A DNA stretch of 54,886 nucleotides from Deltaproteobacteria bacterium (lineage in GTDB: Bacteria; Myxococcota_A; Polyangia; JAAYKL01): contig JAFGQN010000109.1 of assembly GCA_016935665.1 (NCBI GenBank), forward strand, positions 1 to 54,886, read 5' to 3'. The notes beneath the pieces were generated by a model. The model saw only the letters and a program-made list of their open reading frames with translations. It was not told where the DNA came from and did not search any database. The position numbers were made by a program, and so were the translations under genes. Position 1 is the stretch's first letter. Every line of letters starts with the position of its first letter. This document shows, piece after piece, positions 34,870-45,194 of the stretch.

Positions 34870-37800
34870 CTATTTGGGAATGGCTTCGATACCGGCGATG
34901 GAGGTGGTAATGAGGAAGTTGGAGTGCTGCGTGTGGCGCTCAGCTCCGAAGATATCCATGCGATAACTTTGATTTGGCGTCAGTCTCAGATCATTCAGGT
35001 TTACTGTCGCAGTAGCGGCGCCATGAACACCGCCCAAATCCATCACACGTTGTCCATTGATAAATACCCACAAATCATCGTCTCCGGAAAATGTGAAGGT
35101 CTGGCCTCTTTCATACCGAAACATAAAGTGCATCTCGGTAGTAAAAAAGAAGTTGTGGGGTTGTCTTGCCCCGGTGCAGGTTGGTGGATCACCAGGATTA
35201 TAGCCATCGTAGTTCGGAGTTTTTGAGTCGGCGAATAATTTTCCATCAATGGGGAAATACTGCATTTGGCTACACCCATAATTTTTGAAAATCTGCCCAT
35301 CCGCATATTTACCGGCTGTGTAAATGACGGGATTCGTGTTCGGTTCTTTCACCAGTGGCATACAAATTTGGGTTTCCCGGTTCACCGATGTATCGGTGTT
35401 ATACCATTGGTTGAACTGATACTCACTGGTGAGTACCTGGACGTTTCTATTCAACGCCTGAGACCAGCAATTTCCATAATTAAAATTGGGTTTGTAATCA
35501 TTTGTATCAATATTGCTCTGCACTAACCCTGCACACACTGGATAATCGAAATTCTGCTCAAATCCAATTTCAAAATCGGGATGACTTTCTCTGAAGTCAC
35601 GGATGGTGGCCAGCAGTTCCACTTCGTCAGTGGTACCGTCGCAATCGTTGTCGATGCCGTCCTCGCTGTTGGATTCGCACATAGAGGGAAAAGAATCCGG
35701 GTTCATATCGTCACAGTCCCCTTTTTGCAATCCAGAAGGCATCACTCCCGGGTAATCCCTGTGCACCCATCCATCCCCATCCATATCGATACATCCGGGT
35801 TTGCCAGTGCCCATTGCCACACTGCTGCATCCAATAGCGCAGAAAATCTCCACGTAAGAATCGACACACGTACCATCATAACATTTGGCGCCGCCGTCGT
35901 ATTTGCGCAGAATATGGGTATTTCCGCCGGGATCGCATTGCGAATCCGTGCGACCTGAACATGTCGTGCCAATACAGGCATCATCCGGATCCTCACCACG
36001 GCAGCAGCGGAAGCCAAGATTATCCATTTTAAACTTCGCACCGTTGGCTGCCCAGAGATCGAAATCGCAGGTCAGACTCTCCGGCTGATCATTCCACGAA
36101 CCACCGCGAATCTGGTATACCCCGCTCCCCGGCGACGTTTCGGTGGACGTCCATTCTTCGGCATTACCGGACATATCATACAGGTACGTGGTTTGCCCCC
36201 AATCTGCAATGCAGTACTCATTGGCGCTGTTGGCGCTGCCGCCTGGAATCAAGGCACCCGAATATCTATCTATCCCGTTGCATCGATCCTCGTCGTAAAC
36301 GTTGCCGTAGGGATAGGCATACTTCTTCACACCCTGCGCGCAGGCGAACTGCCATTGGCTGGCAGAGCAAACCGACCAATTCCCATCTTCCAGAGCCTTG
36401 CAGGCCGCTTCTGCCTCCAGTTGAGTAACACCAGTCCACGGAATAGTGTTGCCAACAGAACAGGCCACTCCGGCATTGCCACCACCGGCATTTCCCGCAT
36501 TGGCGTTGAAGCGGCTGGCTTCAAAGGCAAAAATCTCGTAATCGTTGGTGCTATCGTTGTTGTAATCCACCATCACCGTTTCATTGGCACAGCTGGTTCC
36601 TTCGTCAATTAAGCCGTCGCAATCGTCGTCGACACCATTAAGAATCTCGGTTTTGCCTTCCACCTCTTCGGACGGTGTGGGTACTTCGTTGACACACACC
36701 GCATCGCTATCACTGTCGGCACAACACACAACGGGCGCTTTGGGATTCGAGTCGCAACGCCATGTTCCCGTTAATATGCAGGCGCCCTTGGAGAAGGGAT
36801 CATTCACATCGGAATTGTCGCAAACGGTTCCCAGATAGCCGGCGTTGGCCACAGGTAGATTCTCATCCACAAACCCGTCGCAATCATTGTCCAGTCCGTC
36901 GCAAAGTGTTTCGTTGCCCACGGGAATACCACCGGCCAATTCCACACTCGTATCGTAAGTACATTCCCAATCCTCATCAGTGTCAGACGGATCGCCGTTG
37001 CACGACACCTCTGCCACACCGTACTCCACGCACGTTGACGCACACACGTTGGGCGCATCGTTGACGCTCAAATCGTCATCGGCCAAATCGATGGCATTAT
37101 CGCAATCATTATCAATCCCATCGCACCGCTGCTCAACAGCAGGCGCGGCATCATTGGGAACGTTGTCACAGTTGTCATCGCCATAGCCAGCAGCGCCCCA
37201 GCACACATCGCATCCCGCGGTGGGGTTATCAGGATCACTACCGCAGGCCGCCGTGTTGAATAGGCATTCACACCCATCACTTTCGTCGTTATTGGCATCC
37301 CTGTATTTCCCTTCGCACCGTGTGATCTCACAGGTTCCCCCACTGCATTTGAAATCGCCCAGATTGGAGGCAGGAATAATATCCGCGCACGCGTTGCCAC
37401 AGGCGCCGCAGTTGTTTTCGTCCGCACTCAAGTTGAAATCATCATCTGCGATGCCATCACAATCATTGTCTACCTGGTCACATCGGCTCTCCTCTGAATA
37501 CAGTTCAAAACAGGGTTCGCTCGAATTAATGCGATCGCAATCAAGAACTTTGGCAAACTGATTGTTCACATCGTACTGACACCGCCAACCATTTTTGCCA
37601 TCGCACACTACCCGAGTTTCGCCCACTGGGCACGTGGCACAACCAAAGGCTGTGGGACTGGCGGGGGGCGTCAGGCCATCATCCACCACTCCGTTGCAGT
37701 CGTTGTCCACGCCATCACACACCTCCACATGAGATACGGTTTCCTCGCAAACCATAGCTGCACCATCACACCGCATAACCCCGGAGGCGCACTGGTCCGC

Positions 37801-40800
37801 ATCGCCACCATCGCAGGGAGTGTCGAAATTGGCTTCCGCAGACCCATCCGGAGTGGTGGCATCACAATCGTTGTCCTGGCCATCGCACACATCCTGACCA
37901 TAGTTCTGGTTCGCTCCCACACAGGTCATGGCGCCGTTTATACACTCCAGCATTCCGTCATTGCAGGGAGTGCCGCAAATCTTCTGCGTAGCCGTGTAGC
38001 CGTAGAATGCGTCCTCATCCACCAAACCGTCGCAGTCATTGTCTTCTCCATCACACACATCGCAATGGTCTCCATCCGCACACGCAGGCGGCACATCCCC
38101 CACGCACCCATCCGCCTCTGCACAGGAAGAAATACCCACCTGACAAATCCCCTCATTGTACGGATCGCAGCCGTTTACGGTGTCATTGCACGTCACTGCA
38201 CTGGAACCACCGCATTGATAGGTGGTAACTTCATCCACCGCACCATCGCAATCGTCATCAATGTTGTTACAGGCGATTTCCATGTTGGGAACAGTAAAAT
38301 CTTCACACGTGATCACTCCGCCGATGCACTCTGTCACGTGAACCGCGCAGGCGCCGAGGCCACATGCCACGCCGAGGCGTGCCGCGTCATTCACATTGAT
38401 ATTGTTGTTATTGCCATCCACCGTTGCCAATTCGTCCACCAACCCGTCACAATCATTATCGAGGCCGTCACATCTCTCCAAACCAGGCCCCACGGCGCCC
38501 ACACAACTGTGGTCCGTGTCATAAACAGCCGTCCCGGGGACGCCCGGCGCCGGGGATTCCGCCACACACGGTGCCAGTCCCTGTTGACAGATACCTTCAT
38601 TGGGATTGGGACCTGGTGCACCGCCACAGGGAATTCGCAGCGTTTCATCCACCTGACCATTGCAGTTATTATCCAGGCCATCACACACCTCGCTCTTCGC
38701 CAGCACGTAGTTGGCACATTCCAGATTGCCTTCGACACAGCTTATTTGACCGGTGGCACAAACTCCGATACAATTGTAACTGCCATCATCGGTATCGAGA
38801 ATGCACCCAGTGGAACTGTTGGGATAACATACCGCACCGCCACCCGGATTTCCTTCATCCTTTTGTCCGTTACAATTATTATCCACATTGTCGCATACTT
38901 CCAGGGCATCGGTATCGCCATCGCAATAATACTCACAGCCGTCCGCCATGGTGTTGTTCATATTCCACCATTTATCGTCACATCCCGTCAACACACATTC
39001 GCCCAGCGCACAGGTGCCGCTCCCATGGTTGAACATACACAAATGACCGCAATATCCACAGTTTCGGGGATCATTTCGAAAATCCACGTCTTCATCAAAC
39101 TGAAAATCACAATCATTGTCGAGGGGCACGTAGTTATCGCTGTCGGTATCCGCCGAAGTCGCCAGACCATCACATTTATCGCCGTTGTCATCGGGATCCA
39201 CCGTGGGTTGGCAGTGGTACTCGCACCCATCGGCCACATTACCATTGTGATCATGAAAATACGTATTGCATGCAGCCAACACACAGCCGCCGTTCTGGCA
39301 CTGTGCGGTTGCGTTATCATAGACGCATTCCGTACCGCACGCGCCACAGTTGGTTGGACTGTTGAGCAGATTCACGCAATACTGAAAACCACCCTCCGTT
39401 CTGCAACAGGTTTCCCCCGCCAGACATGTGCTGCAATCCACCCCTGTATCGAAATTGCCATCGGAACCTGTCCCATCTGTTCCCAAAGAATCGGTACCGT
39501 CGCTGTCCGAAGACGAAATCGAACTGCTGTCTGTGCTGTTTTTCCCATCTGTGCCGTCGGTTTCCACCTTGAGATTGCTGCTGTCCTGGCCAAGCAATCC
39601 TTCGTTTAAATTGTACGGTTCCACCTGACATCCCATCAGTGCCAGCAACAGCGCCAATCCACCCGCTTTGACCAACCAGATGACCCGCCGCCGCGTCATC
39701 GAACGACGGAACAGACGCATCATCAGCAGCATGAACGCAATCGCCAGGGCCTGCCATCCCAAAGGTTGCGATATGGTTGCGCCCGGTGCAGTACTGCAGA
39801 GGCATCCACCCATCCCCGTCGCCAGCACATTATCAAGGCCCTGGTAATTGTCTGGATTTTCATCCGAATCGTTCGGCGTTCCATTCGAATTGCTGTCACT
39901 GTCAATCACTGTCGATGATGAATCACTGTCAAAGGTGCCACCATCCGAATCCGTTCCAGTCAATGGACGGCTGCCCTCTGGCAGGTAACAGGAACCTTCG
40001 ATACAAATGTTGCCATTGGGACACTCCACATTCCTGCATTCATCTGGCACGCAAAGGCCAATCTCACAGCGTTCATGGAACTGACAACTCACTCCGGCGC
40101 ATGGATTGGTCACACCCGGATCGCATTGACCCGTTTCCGGATTACACAACACTCCGATTTTGCATATCACGCCGGCGCAAACATTAGGACCACACACGCC
40201 TTCTTCGCATCCCTGGCCTGCGGGACAATGGACATCCGCGCACGTTCCAACGCAAACCCCGTTGCCGTTGCAGTACTCATTGTCACCACAGACAACTCCC
40301 GCACAGGGATCCTGTACACATTCCTGACATGGCGCCTGTGTACAGGGTTCAATGTCGACACATTTTTCGCCGGGCTCGCACCCGGTCACCATGCAACCTT
40401 CTTCAATATCGTGACACCGCCCGTTATCTGCGGCGACACACACGCGACCTTCACCACAATCCTTCCCGTAGCAACTATCCACGCACATCTGCGCCACAGG
40501 ATCACACGTACACGGTGGTTCAAAATCGTGTTCAGGAGAACAGTAGAATTCATTAAATACGCAGGGCAGCGCATTTCCACTGGATGGGTCACAGACAGTT
40601 GCCATGCAGACTTTTGTAGTGACATCCAACTCCACACAGCTCTTGCCCACCGGGCAAACAAATTCGCCGTCATTGCACGGCTCGGCACATTCGCCTTCGA
40701 TGCAAATAGCGCCTTCCAAAGGACATTCCACCTCATCATCCTCATCCACCAAACCATCGCAGTCATTGTCAAGGCCATCACAAACTTCCGGCGTTGGGCC

Positions 40801-43800
40801 AGGTGCATCACATTCCCACCCACAATCTTTACATACAAAAGCACCAACAGTGCATTCGCCGATGCCATTGGGATTCGCCCGCTGCACTTCAATATCACTC
40901 ATCCAGTTATCCGCCTTGCTACAGACGCCATTGGGAGCGATATCTTCGTCCACATCTCCATCGCAATCATCATCAAGGCAATTGCACTTTTCAGCTGTAC
41001 CGGCGGTTCCCCCAATACAGGCGATGCCGTAATCGCCAGTCGTCTGATCAAAGACACACTGCCAAACACCCGGCTCACAAACGCCAAGAGACAATCCGCA
41101 TGCGTCTCCCACTCCCGACAATTCCTCATCCACCAAACCATCGCAGTCGTTGTCGCGACCGTCACACACTTCCAGCTGCGACACAACAGGTGAAATGCAC
41201 TCGCCGCTTGTCCGCCATATATTCGCATCGCAGCAATGCAGGGCCGTCTCCACCGATTGCCCATCGACCACATTCACACACTGTTGAATGGCTTCGGGGC
41301 ATTCACCAACAGCCACCTGACAAATGGTGTCGGCCATATCATCGAAATCCTCATCAACCTTACCATCGCAATCGTTATCTTTACCATCGCAGACTTCCTG
41401 AACAGGTCCTACCGAACCATAGCATTCGGTAGTCATTGCACCGTCGATACAGTAATTCAACCCCAACGCGCACTCTCCCGCAGCCGGATTACCTGCCACA
41501 CACGGCGAATTCGCATCAAGTGGTGTCAGACAACCACCGCAGGCCACCGGATCGATGCCGTCATCGGGAATATCATTGCAGTTTTCATCAAGGCCGTTGC
41601 AAACTTCAGGTTTGGGCTGGTCCCCTTCACATACCAGTTCATATGCTCCCATCTGTCCAAGGTCTTTGGCGAGGTTTCGCACGCACTTATAAATGCCGTT
41701 GCAACTGCCGCAACTGGTCCCCACCAGAGAATCTTTGGCATTGGCCAGCAGGTCTGCCGCTTCCTCATCTTCGTATTTGCCATCGCAATCGTCATCGAGG
41801 CCATTGCACAGCTCCTCGCTCGGCCCCTGAACCCCCGCGCAGGTTCCCCATGCCGCGGGATCTTCACCGCTGGTGGCCGGACTGCAATACTGAATGCCCA
41901 GGCGACAAAGTCCGACGCCGTATTGCGCATTGGGCCACTTCGACGCATCAATCGGATTCCCGCACGGGTTCGTAATTCCTTCATCCACCATGCCGTTACA
42001 GTTGTCGTCCAGGTTATTGCACACGGTGCCTTCGCTCACCGGTTTCACATAGCCATCGCAGGAAACAGTGCCGTCGGTGCATTTATAGGTTCCCAGCGCG
42101 CATTCCCCCACACAGACATCATTTTTGCATCCCTGCAGTCCCGCGGGATAACAGGTCCCAAGCGAGAGGTCTTCGTCGATCTGGCCATCACAATCATCAT
42201 CGAGCTTGTTACATTCTTCCTTCCTGGGGCCGACGTCTCCAACACATGCGCCATAGGAAGCCACACCGCTGCCAGCCACCGCATTGCACGAGCGTTTGCC
42301 CACAGCACAACGGCCCAGCGCCGGATCATTGGGATTACAGTCAAAGTCCGTGTCAACTCCGATCTCACAGCCGCCGCAGGCTTGCGTCATCCCCTCATCC
42401 ACCTGGTTATCGCAATCGTTATCCAATCCATCACACACTTCTGTTTCGGGATAAACCACCGGTTTCGCCGCGCCATTATAGAGATTTCCCACACACTGCA
42501 TTTCCGGCACCGACGAATTGCACTGCAGCGTACCAGCATTGCAGATAGACAACGGATTATCCTGTATGGTCGTCCAGATTCCCGATCCCACCGGACACGT
42601 GCGCGTCTCCAAAACATCTTCGTCCACACTGCCGTCACAGTCGTCATCCAGTCCGTTACAGGTATTGTCTTCGCTCTTCGGCGTTATCATGCCGATACAT
42701 TTTTCAGTGCTGTCATCACACCCCAGCTGACCTGTCTGGCAAATCCCCTTGCAACTGAATACACCGTCACCGTCCGGATCAAGGCAGCCGTTGGTTGCAA
42801 TGCCATCGTTATCGCTGTAGCATACCGTTCCTTTGTTCGGAAACGTTTCATCGGTCTGACCGTCGCAATCATTGTCAACGCCATCGCATTTTTCATCCGT
42901 CCCCCAAACCGCAGTGCAAACCCACTCACCGTTGTCGCAAATCACTTTGCCCGGTTCACAGGCGCCTTCGTCCTTGCCACACGTAATCCCCGATTTTTCA
43001 AGGGGCTCTCCGTTAGAGCCTTCATCCACCAGACCGTCGCAATCGTTATCAATCCCATCGCAACGCTCTTCACCCGCAGGACCAACGGCGCCAATACACT
43101 CCAGACCACTGCCCGGGATGCACTCCACCTTGCCGCTCTTGCATTGGGACCCTGATGTATTGTAGACAGGTGGAATTGTCTTGCTGTATCCGCCGCCTTC
43201 AAGGGGCACACAGGCCGCATTCAAATCAGGATTGTATGTGGTCGACCAGCCTCCAGCGGGCATTTCATCCGTCTGGCCATTACAGTTATCATCCTCACCA
43301 TCGCACACCCTTTCGCCGGGATCGGAACAAACGCTGTCGTAGTTGGGATTGCTATACGTCACGCCGCCTTGCGACCAGGGTGTTTTTGTTCCCAGAACGT
43401 TGTGGACGTCGCACCACTCACCAGCCACACCCTCATCCACGAAGCCATCGCAGTCGTCATCAAGGTAGTTGCATTCCTCAATCAAAATCGCTGACGAAAT
43501 AATATTGGCCAGAATGCTGGACAGCGACTCTTTGCTGTTGGCCAGATACGCGTGTCCAGGGTTGCTCCTGTCGCAGTCGGAAACGTTCGATGCACCGGGA
43601 TGAATACCGATCACACGAGGGTCCCGATTCGCGCTGTTGTCCCAGTGACAACCACCCACGTCCGCCATGTAGTCCAGCGTCTCTGAAGCAGCAGCCAACC
43701 CCACCACCCAGGTTTCCACACCCAAATCATCGTACAACGCATCCACGCCAAACGCATTGTTGTAAAACTTCGAACTGGGCATCCCAGTACTCTCATCGAG

Positions 43801-44679
43801 TCCCGTTATGGGATTGATCAACCCGTCAAAATCACCATCCGCCAGAATTATCAGATAGTATGGGCGACATGCGGACACCGGATCCTGCGCCATCACCGAA
43901 TTGAGATACACATACGCGGCGTGCACCGCTTCCCCAAGGGGTGTTCCCCCATCTCCGCGCAGCTCCTGCTCAGTAAAATCGCCTACCACGGGACTTTCAA
44001 ACGGAGATGCCGCAGGCAACTGAACCACTTCAGAGTTCGCATTATAACCGGTATCTGTGCCATATTCATGGTTGTCGAACCAGGCCTTCAATTCGGTCAC
44101 TTTGTCGCCATAGTCATCTGTGTCAGTGGGAAATTCTTCACAAAGGAATGTGTCAGTTGCAAAATTGGGATAGACGCCATCAAGGAAATAACTACTGTAG
44201 TCATACCACATGCCGTTGACAAGATCCGCATCTGTGGCGCCCAATCCCTGGTACCTCAGCATATCATTTTCTTCTAAATGCTGATTATTCCGATACCACT
44301 GAACACTGAAACCATCTGTTCCACTGATTTCATAATCCTGAGGAAATTTCATCAACGCAAAATCAATATCGCCCGTGGAGTCCAGCATTTGTGTCATGGC
44401 ATCCTTGGCAATGCGCAGTCGCGATTCTCCAAGACCGGAACAACAATATCTGTCGCCAAAGGGGTCGCCACTGCCATCGCCAAAGGTGGGCGTCCCGCCA
44501 GTTGCCAGATTGTTTTTATCAATATCAAACGTCATACTGCCGGATGTATCGAACAATATGAGTATTCTTGGCTTGACCGTATTTTGGCACCATGCATCTG
44601 ATCCCATCAGCAACAGTGCGCCAAGCATTCCAGTGAACAACAATCCCTGCAAAAACTTTCCATTTTTTTGTTCGGACAT
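34870..44679 (-). CDS. Second giant two-part surface protein, paralogue of the first
   Basis: A 3269-aa exported protein with the same domain order as the ORF at 4500-14411. Signal peptide (about 1-31); VWA domain with MIDAS DTSGS at 44-48; 14 MopE repeats; EGF-like Cys-rich region; linker; GGCLCS (Cys1626) with membrane span and RRR; second span with lipobox LALMGC (Cys1684); about 13 MopE repeats; FGE-sulfatase-like fold (YDMSGNAEEWT, IRGGSW, NLGFRCC); C-terminal fibro-slime domain (SGDDDLWVFING, DLGGVH, FGAERH). The two proteins align along the whole length, with insertions mainly in linkers, so they come from one duplication. The FGE-like fold keeps only one of the two cysteines that human and bacterial FGE need for catalysis by my alignment, so it is probably a binding module. 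Expected outside the cell. Confidence 0.92.
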   Translation of the reverse strand: MSEQKNGKFLQGLLFTGMLGALLLMGSDAWCQNTVKPRILILFDTSGSMTFDIDKNNLATGGTPTFGDGSGDPFGDRYCCSGLGESRLRIAKDAMTQMLDSTGDIDFALMKFPQDYEISGTDGFSVQWYRNNQHLEENDMLRYQGLGATDADLVNGMWYDYSSYFLDGVYPNFATDTFLCEEFPTDTDDYGDKVTELKAWFDNHEYGTDTGYNANSEVVQLPAASPFESPVVGDFTEQELRGDGGTPLGEAVHAAYVYLNSVMAQDPVSACRPYYLIILADGDFDGLINPITGLDESTGMPSSKFYNNAFGVDALYDDLGVETWVVGLAAASETLDYMADVGGCHWDNSANRDPRVIGIHPGASNVSDCDRSNPGHAYLANSKESLSSILANIISSAILIEECNYLDDDCDGFVDEGVAGEWCDVHNVLGTKTPWSQGGVTYSNPNYDSVCSDPGERVCDGEDDNCNGQTDEMPAGGWSTTYNPDLNAACVPLEGGGYSKTIPPVYNTSGSQCKSGKVECIPGSGLECIGAVGPAGEERCDGIDNDCDGLVDEGSNGEPLEKSGITCGKDEGACEPGKVICDNGEWVCTAVWGTDEKCDGVDNDCDGQTDETFPNKGTVCYSDNDGIATNGCLDPDGDGVFSCKGICQTGQLGCDDSTEKCIGMITPKSEDNTCNGLDDDCDGSVDEDVLETRTCPVGSGIWTTIQDNPLSICNAGTLQCNSSVPEMQCVGNLYNGAAKPVVYPETEVCDGLDNDCDNQVDEGMTQACGGCEIGVDTDFDCNPNDPALGRCAVGKRSCNAVAGSGVASYGACVGDVGPRKEECNKLDDDCDGQIDEDLSLGTCYPAGLQGCKNDVCVGECALGTYKCTDGTVSCDGYVKPVSEGTVCNNLDDNCNGMVDEGITNPCGNPIDASKWPNAQYGVGLCRLGIQYCSPATSGEDPAAWGTCAGVQGPSEELCNGLDDDCDGKYEDEEAADLLANAKDSLVGTSCGSCNGIYKCVRNLAKDLGQMGAYELVCEGDQPKPEVCNGLDENCNDIPDDGIDPVACGGCLTPLDANSPCVAGNPAAGECALGLNYCIDGAMTTECYGSVGPVQEVCDGKDNDCDGKVDEDFDDMADTICQVAVGECPEAIQQCVNVVDGQSVETALHCCDANIWRTSGECISPVVSQLEVCDGRDNDCDGLVDEELSGVGDACGLSLGVCEPGVWQCVFDQTTGDYGIACIGGTAGTAEKCNCLDDDCDGDVDEDIAPNGVCSKADNWMSDIEVQRANPNGIGECTVGAFVCKDCGWECDAPGPTPEVCDGLDNDCDGLVDEDDEVECPLEGAICIEGECAEPCNDGEFVCPVGKSCVELDVTTKVCMATVCDPSSGNALPCVFNEFYCSPEHDFEPPCTCDPVAQMCVDSCYGKDCGEGRVCVAADNGRCHDIEEGCMVTGCEPGEKCVDIEPCTQAPCQECVQDPCAGVVCGDNEYCNGNGVCVGTCADVHCPAGQGCEEGVCGPNVCAGVICKIGVLCNPETGQCDPGVTNPCAGVSCQFHERCEIGLCVPDECRNVECPNGNICIEGSCYLPEGSRPLTGTDSDGGTFDSDSSSTVIDSDSNSNGTPNDSDENPDNYQGLDNVLATGMGGCLCSTAPGATISQPLGWQALAIAFMLLMMRLFRRSMTRRRVIWLVKAGGLALLLALMGCQVEPYNLNEGLLGQDSSNLKVETDGTDGKNSTDSSSISSSDSDGTDSLGTDGTGSDGNFDTGVDCSTCLAGETCCRTEGGFQYCVNLLNSPTNCGACGTECVYDNATAQCQNGGCVLAACNTYFHDHNGNVADGCEYHCQPTVDPDDNGDKCDGLATSADTDSDNYVPLDNDCDFQFDEDVDFRNDPRNCGYCGHLCMFNHGSGTCALGECVLTGCDDKWWNMNNTMADGCEYYCDGDTDALEVCDNVDNNCNGQKDEGNPGGGAVCYPNSSTGCILDTDDGSYNCIGVCATGQISCVEGNLECANYVLAKSEVCDGLDNNCNGQVDETLRIPCGGAPGPNPNEGICQQGLAPCVAESPAPGVPGTAVYDTDHSCVGAVGPGLERCDGLDNDCDGLVDELATVDGNNNNINVNDAARLGVACGLGACAVHVTECIGGVITCEDFTVPNMEIACNNIDDDCDGAVDEVTTYQCGGSSAVTCNDTVNGCDPYNEGICQVGISSCAEADGCVGDVPPACADGDHCDVCDGEDNDCDGLVDEDAFYGYTATQKICGTPCNDGMLECINGAMTCVGANQNYGQDVCDGQDNDCDATTPDGSAEANFDTPCDGGDADQCASGVMRCDGAAMVCEETVSHVEVCDGVDNDCNGVVDDGLTPPASPTAFGCATCPVGETRVVCDGKNGWRCQYDVNNQFAKVLDCDRINSSEPCFELYSEESRCDQVDNDCDGIADDDFNLSADENNCGACGNACADIIPASNLGDFKCSGGTCEITRCEGKYRDANNDESDGCECLFNTAACGSDPDNPTAGCDVCWGAAGYGDDNCDNVPNDAAPAVEQRCDGIDNDCDNAIDLADDDLSVNDAPNVCASTCVEYGVAEVSCNGDPSDTDEDWECTYDTSVELAGGIPVGNETLCDGLDNDCDGFVDENLPVANAGYLGTVCDNSDVNDPFSKGACILTGTWRCDSNPKAPVVCCADSDSDAVCVNEVPTPSEEVEGKTEILNGVDDDCDGLIDEGTSCANETVMVDYNNDSTNDYEIFAFEASRFNANAGNAGGGNAGVACSVGNTIPWTGVTQLEAEAACKALEDGNWSVCSASQWQFACAQGVKKYAYPYGNVYDEDRCNGIDRYSGALIPGGSANSANEYCIADWGQTTYLYDMSGNAEEWTSTETSPGSGVYQIRGGSWNDQPESLTCDFDLWAANGAKFKMDNLGFRCCRGEDPDDACIGTTCSGRTDSQCDPGGNTHILRKYDGGAKCYDGTCVDSYVEIFCAIGCSSVAMGTGKPGCIDMDGDGWVHRDYPGVMPSGLQKGDCDDMNPDSFPSMCESNSEDGIDNDCDGTTDEVELLATIRDFRESHPDFEIGFEQNFDYPVCAGLVQSNIDTNDYKPNFNYGNCWSQALNRNVQVLTSEYQFNQWYNTDTSVNRETQICMPLVKEPNTNPVIYTAGKYADGQIFKNYGCSQMQYFPIDGKLFADSKTPNYDGYNPGDPPTCTGARQPHNFFFTTEMHFMFRYERGQTFTFSGDDDLWVFINGQRVMDLGGVHGAATATVNLNDLRLTPNQSYRMDIFGAERHTQHSNFLITTSIAGIEAIPK
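39628..39807 (-). other. Internal MYXO-CTERM-like motif, transmembrane hairpin and lipobox in the second giant ORF
   Basis: Same organisation as at 9345-9524: GGCLCS, hydrophobic span, Arg-rich turn (RRSMTRRR), hydrophobic span, lipobox LMGC before QVEPY. The spacing from the first motif Cys to the lipobox Cys is 58 residues in both paralogues, and again no stop codon intervenes. Confidence 0.75.
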
Positions 44680-45194
44680 ATTTTGGACCCTTTGTCTGTT
44701 ATTTCTTCCGGTAAAAACCGATAATTAAAAACGCATTCCCGGCGCTTCGCCCCAACCTGAATGGCAACAGGCGCAACAACGCAGTAAGATTGCGGTTCCA
44801 GGTACTCATTTGGATTCAGGGTGCCACAAATGACGCATCCGTAAAACAATTAAGAGACAAAAAAACAAAACATTCGTCTGGCAAAATTTTCTGGCATTGT
44901 GCACAGATATCAGAGCAGAACCGTGGCTTTCGCAAAACTGGAACAACAATTTTGATATAACAACAAAATTACGCGTTCACAGAATAAATGTCAATTCGCA
45001 AATACATCAGATGATGTTTCCCCCGGCCTGCCAAACGGCCCTGCCCAGTGAAATTTGTTTTCTCAATGCGCAAACGAACGACGTCTTCGGGTTTTTGAGC
45101 TTATTTTCAAAGAGATGGTACTGGCCAGAAGCTATTTCATGATTTTGTGTATTTTTCTGTCAACACATTGAAATAAGGAAGAAAGAAAGGAAAC
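44680..45194. other. Divergent intergenic region between the second giant gene and the CE15-like esterase gene
   Basis: About 515 AT-rich base pairs that should hold the promoters of both genes. An 80-codon minus-strand frame (44607-44849) overlaps the giant gene's start and is not supported. No clear -35/-10 pair could be chosen. Confidence 0.4.

Noticed and set aside
37729-43155. Very long plus-strand open frames (over 600 codons) opposite the second giant gene
   Set aside because: They arise from the low stop density opposite GAT/GAC/TGT-rich repeats. The translations are Ile/Ala/His-rich and lack any family motif.
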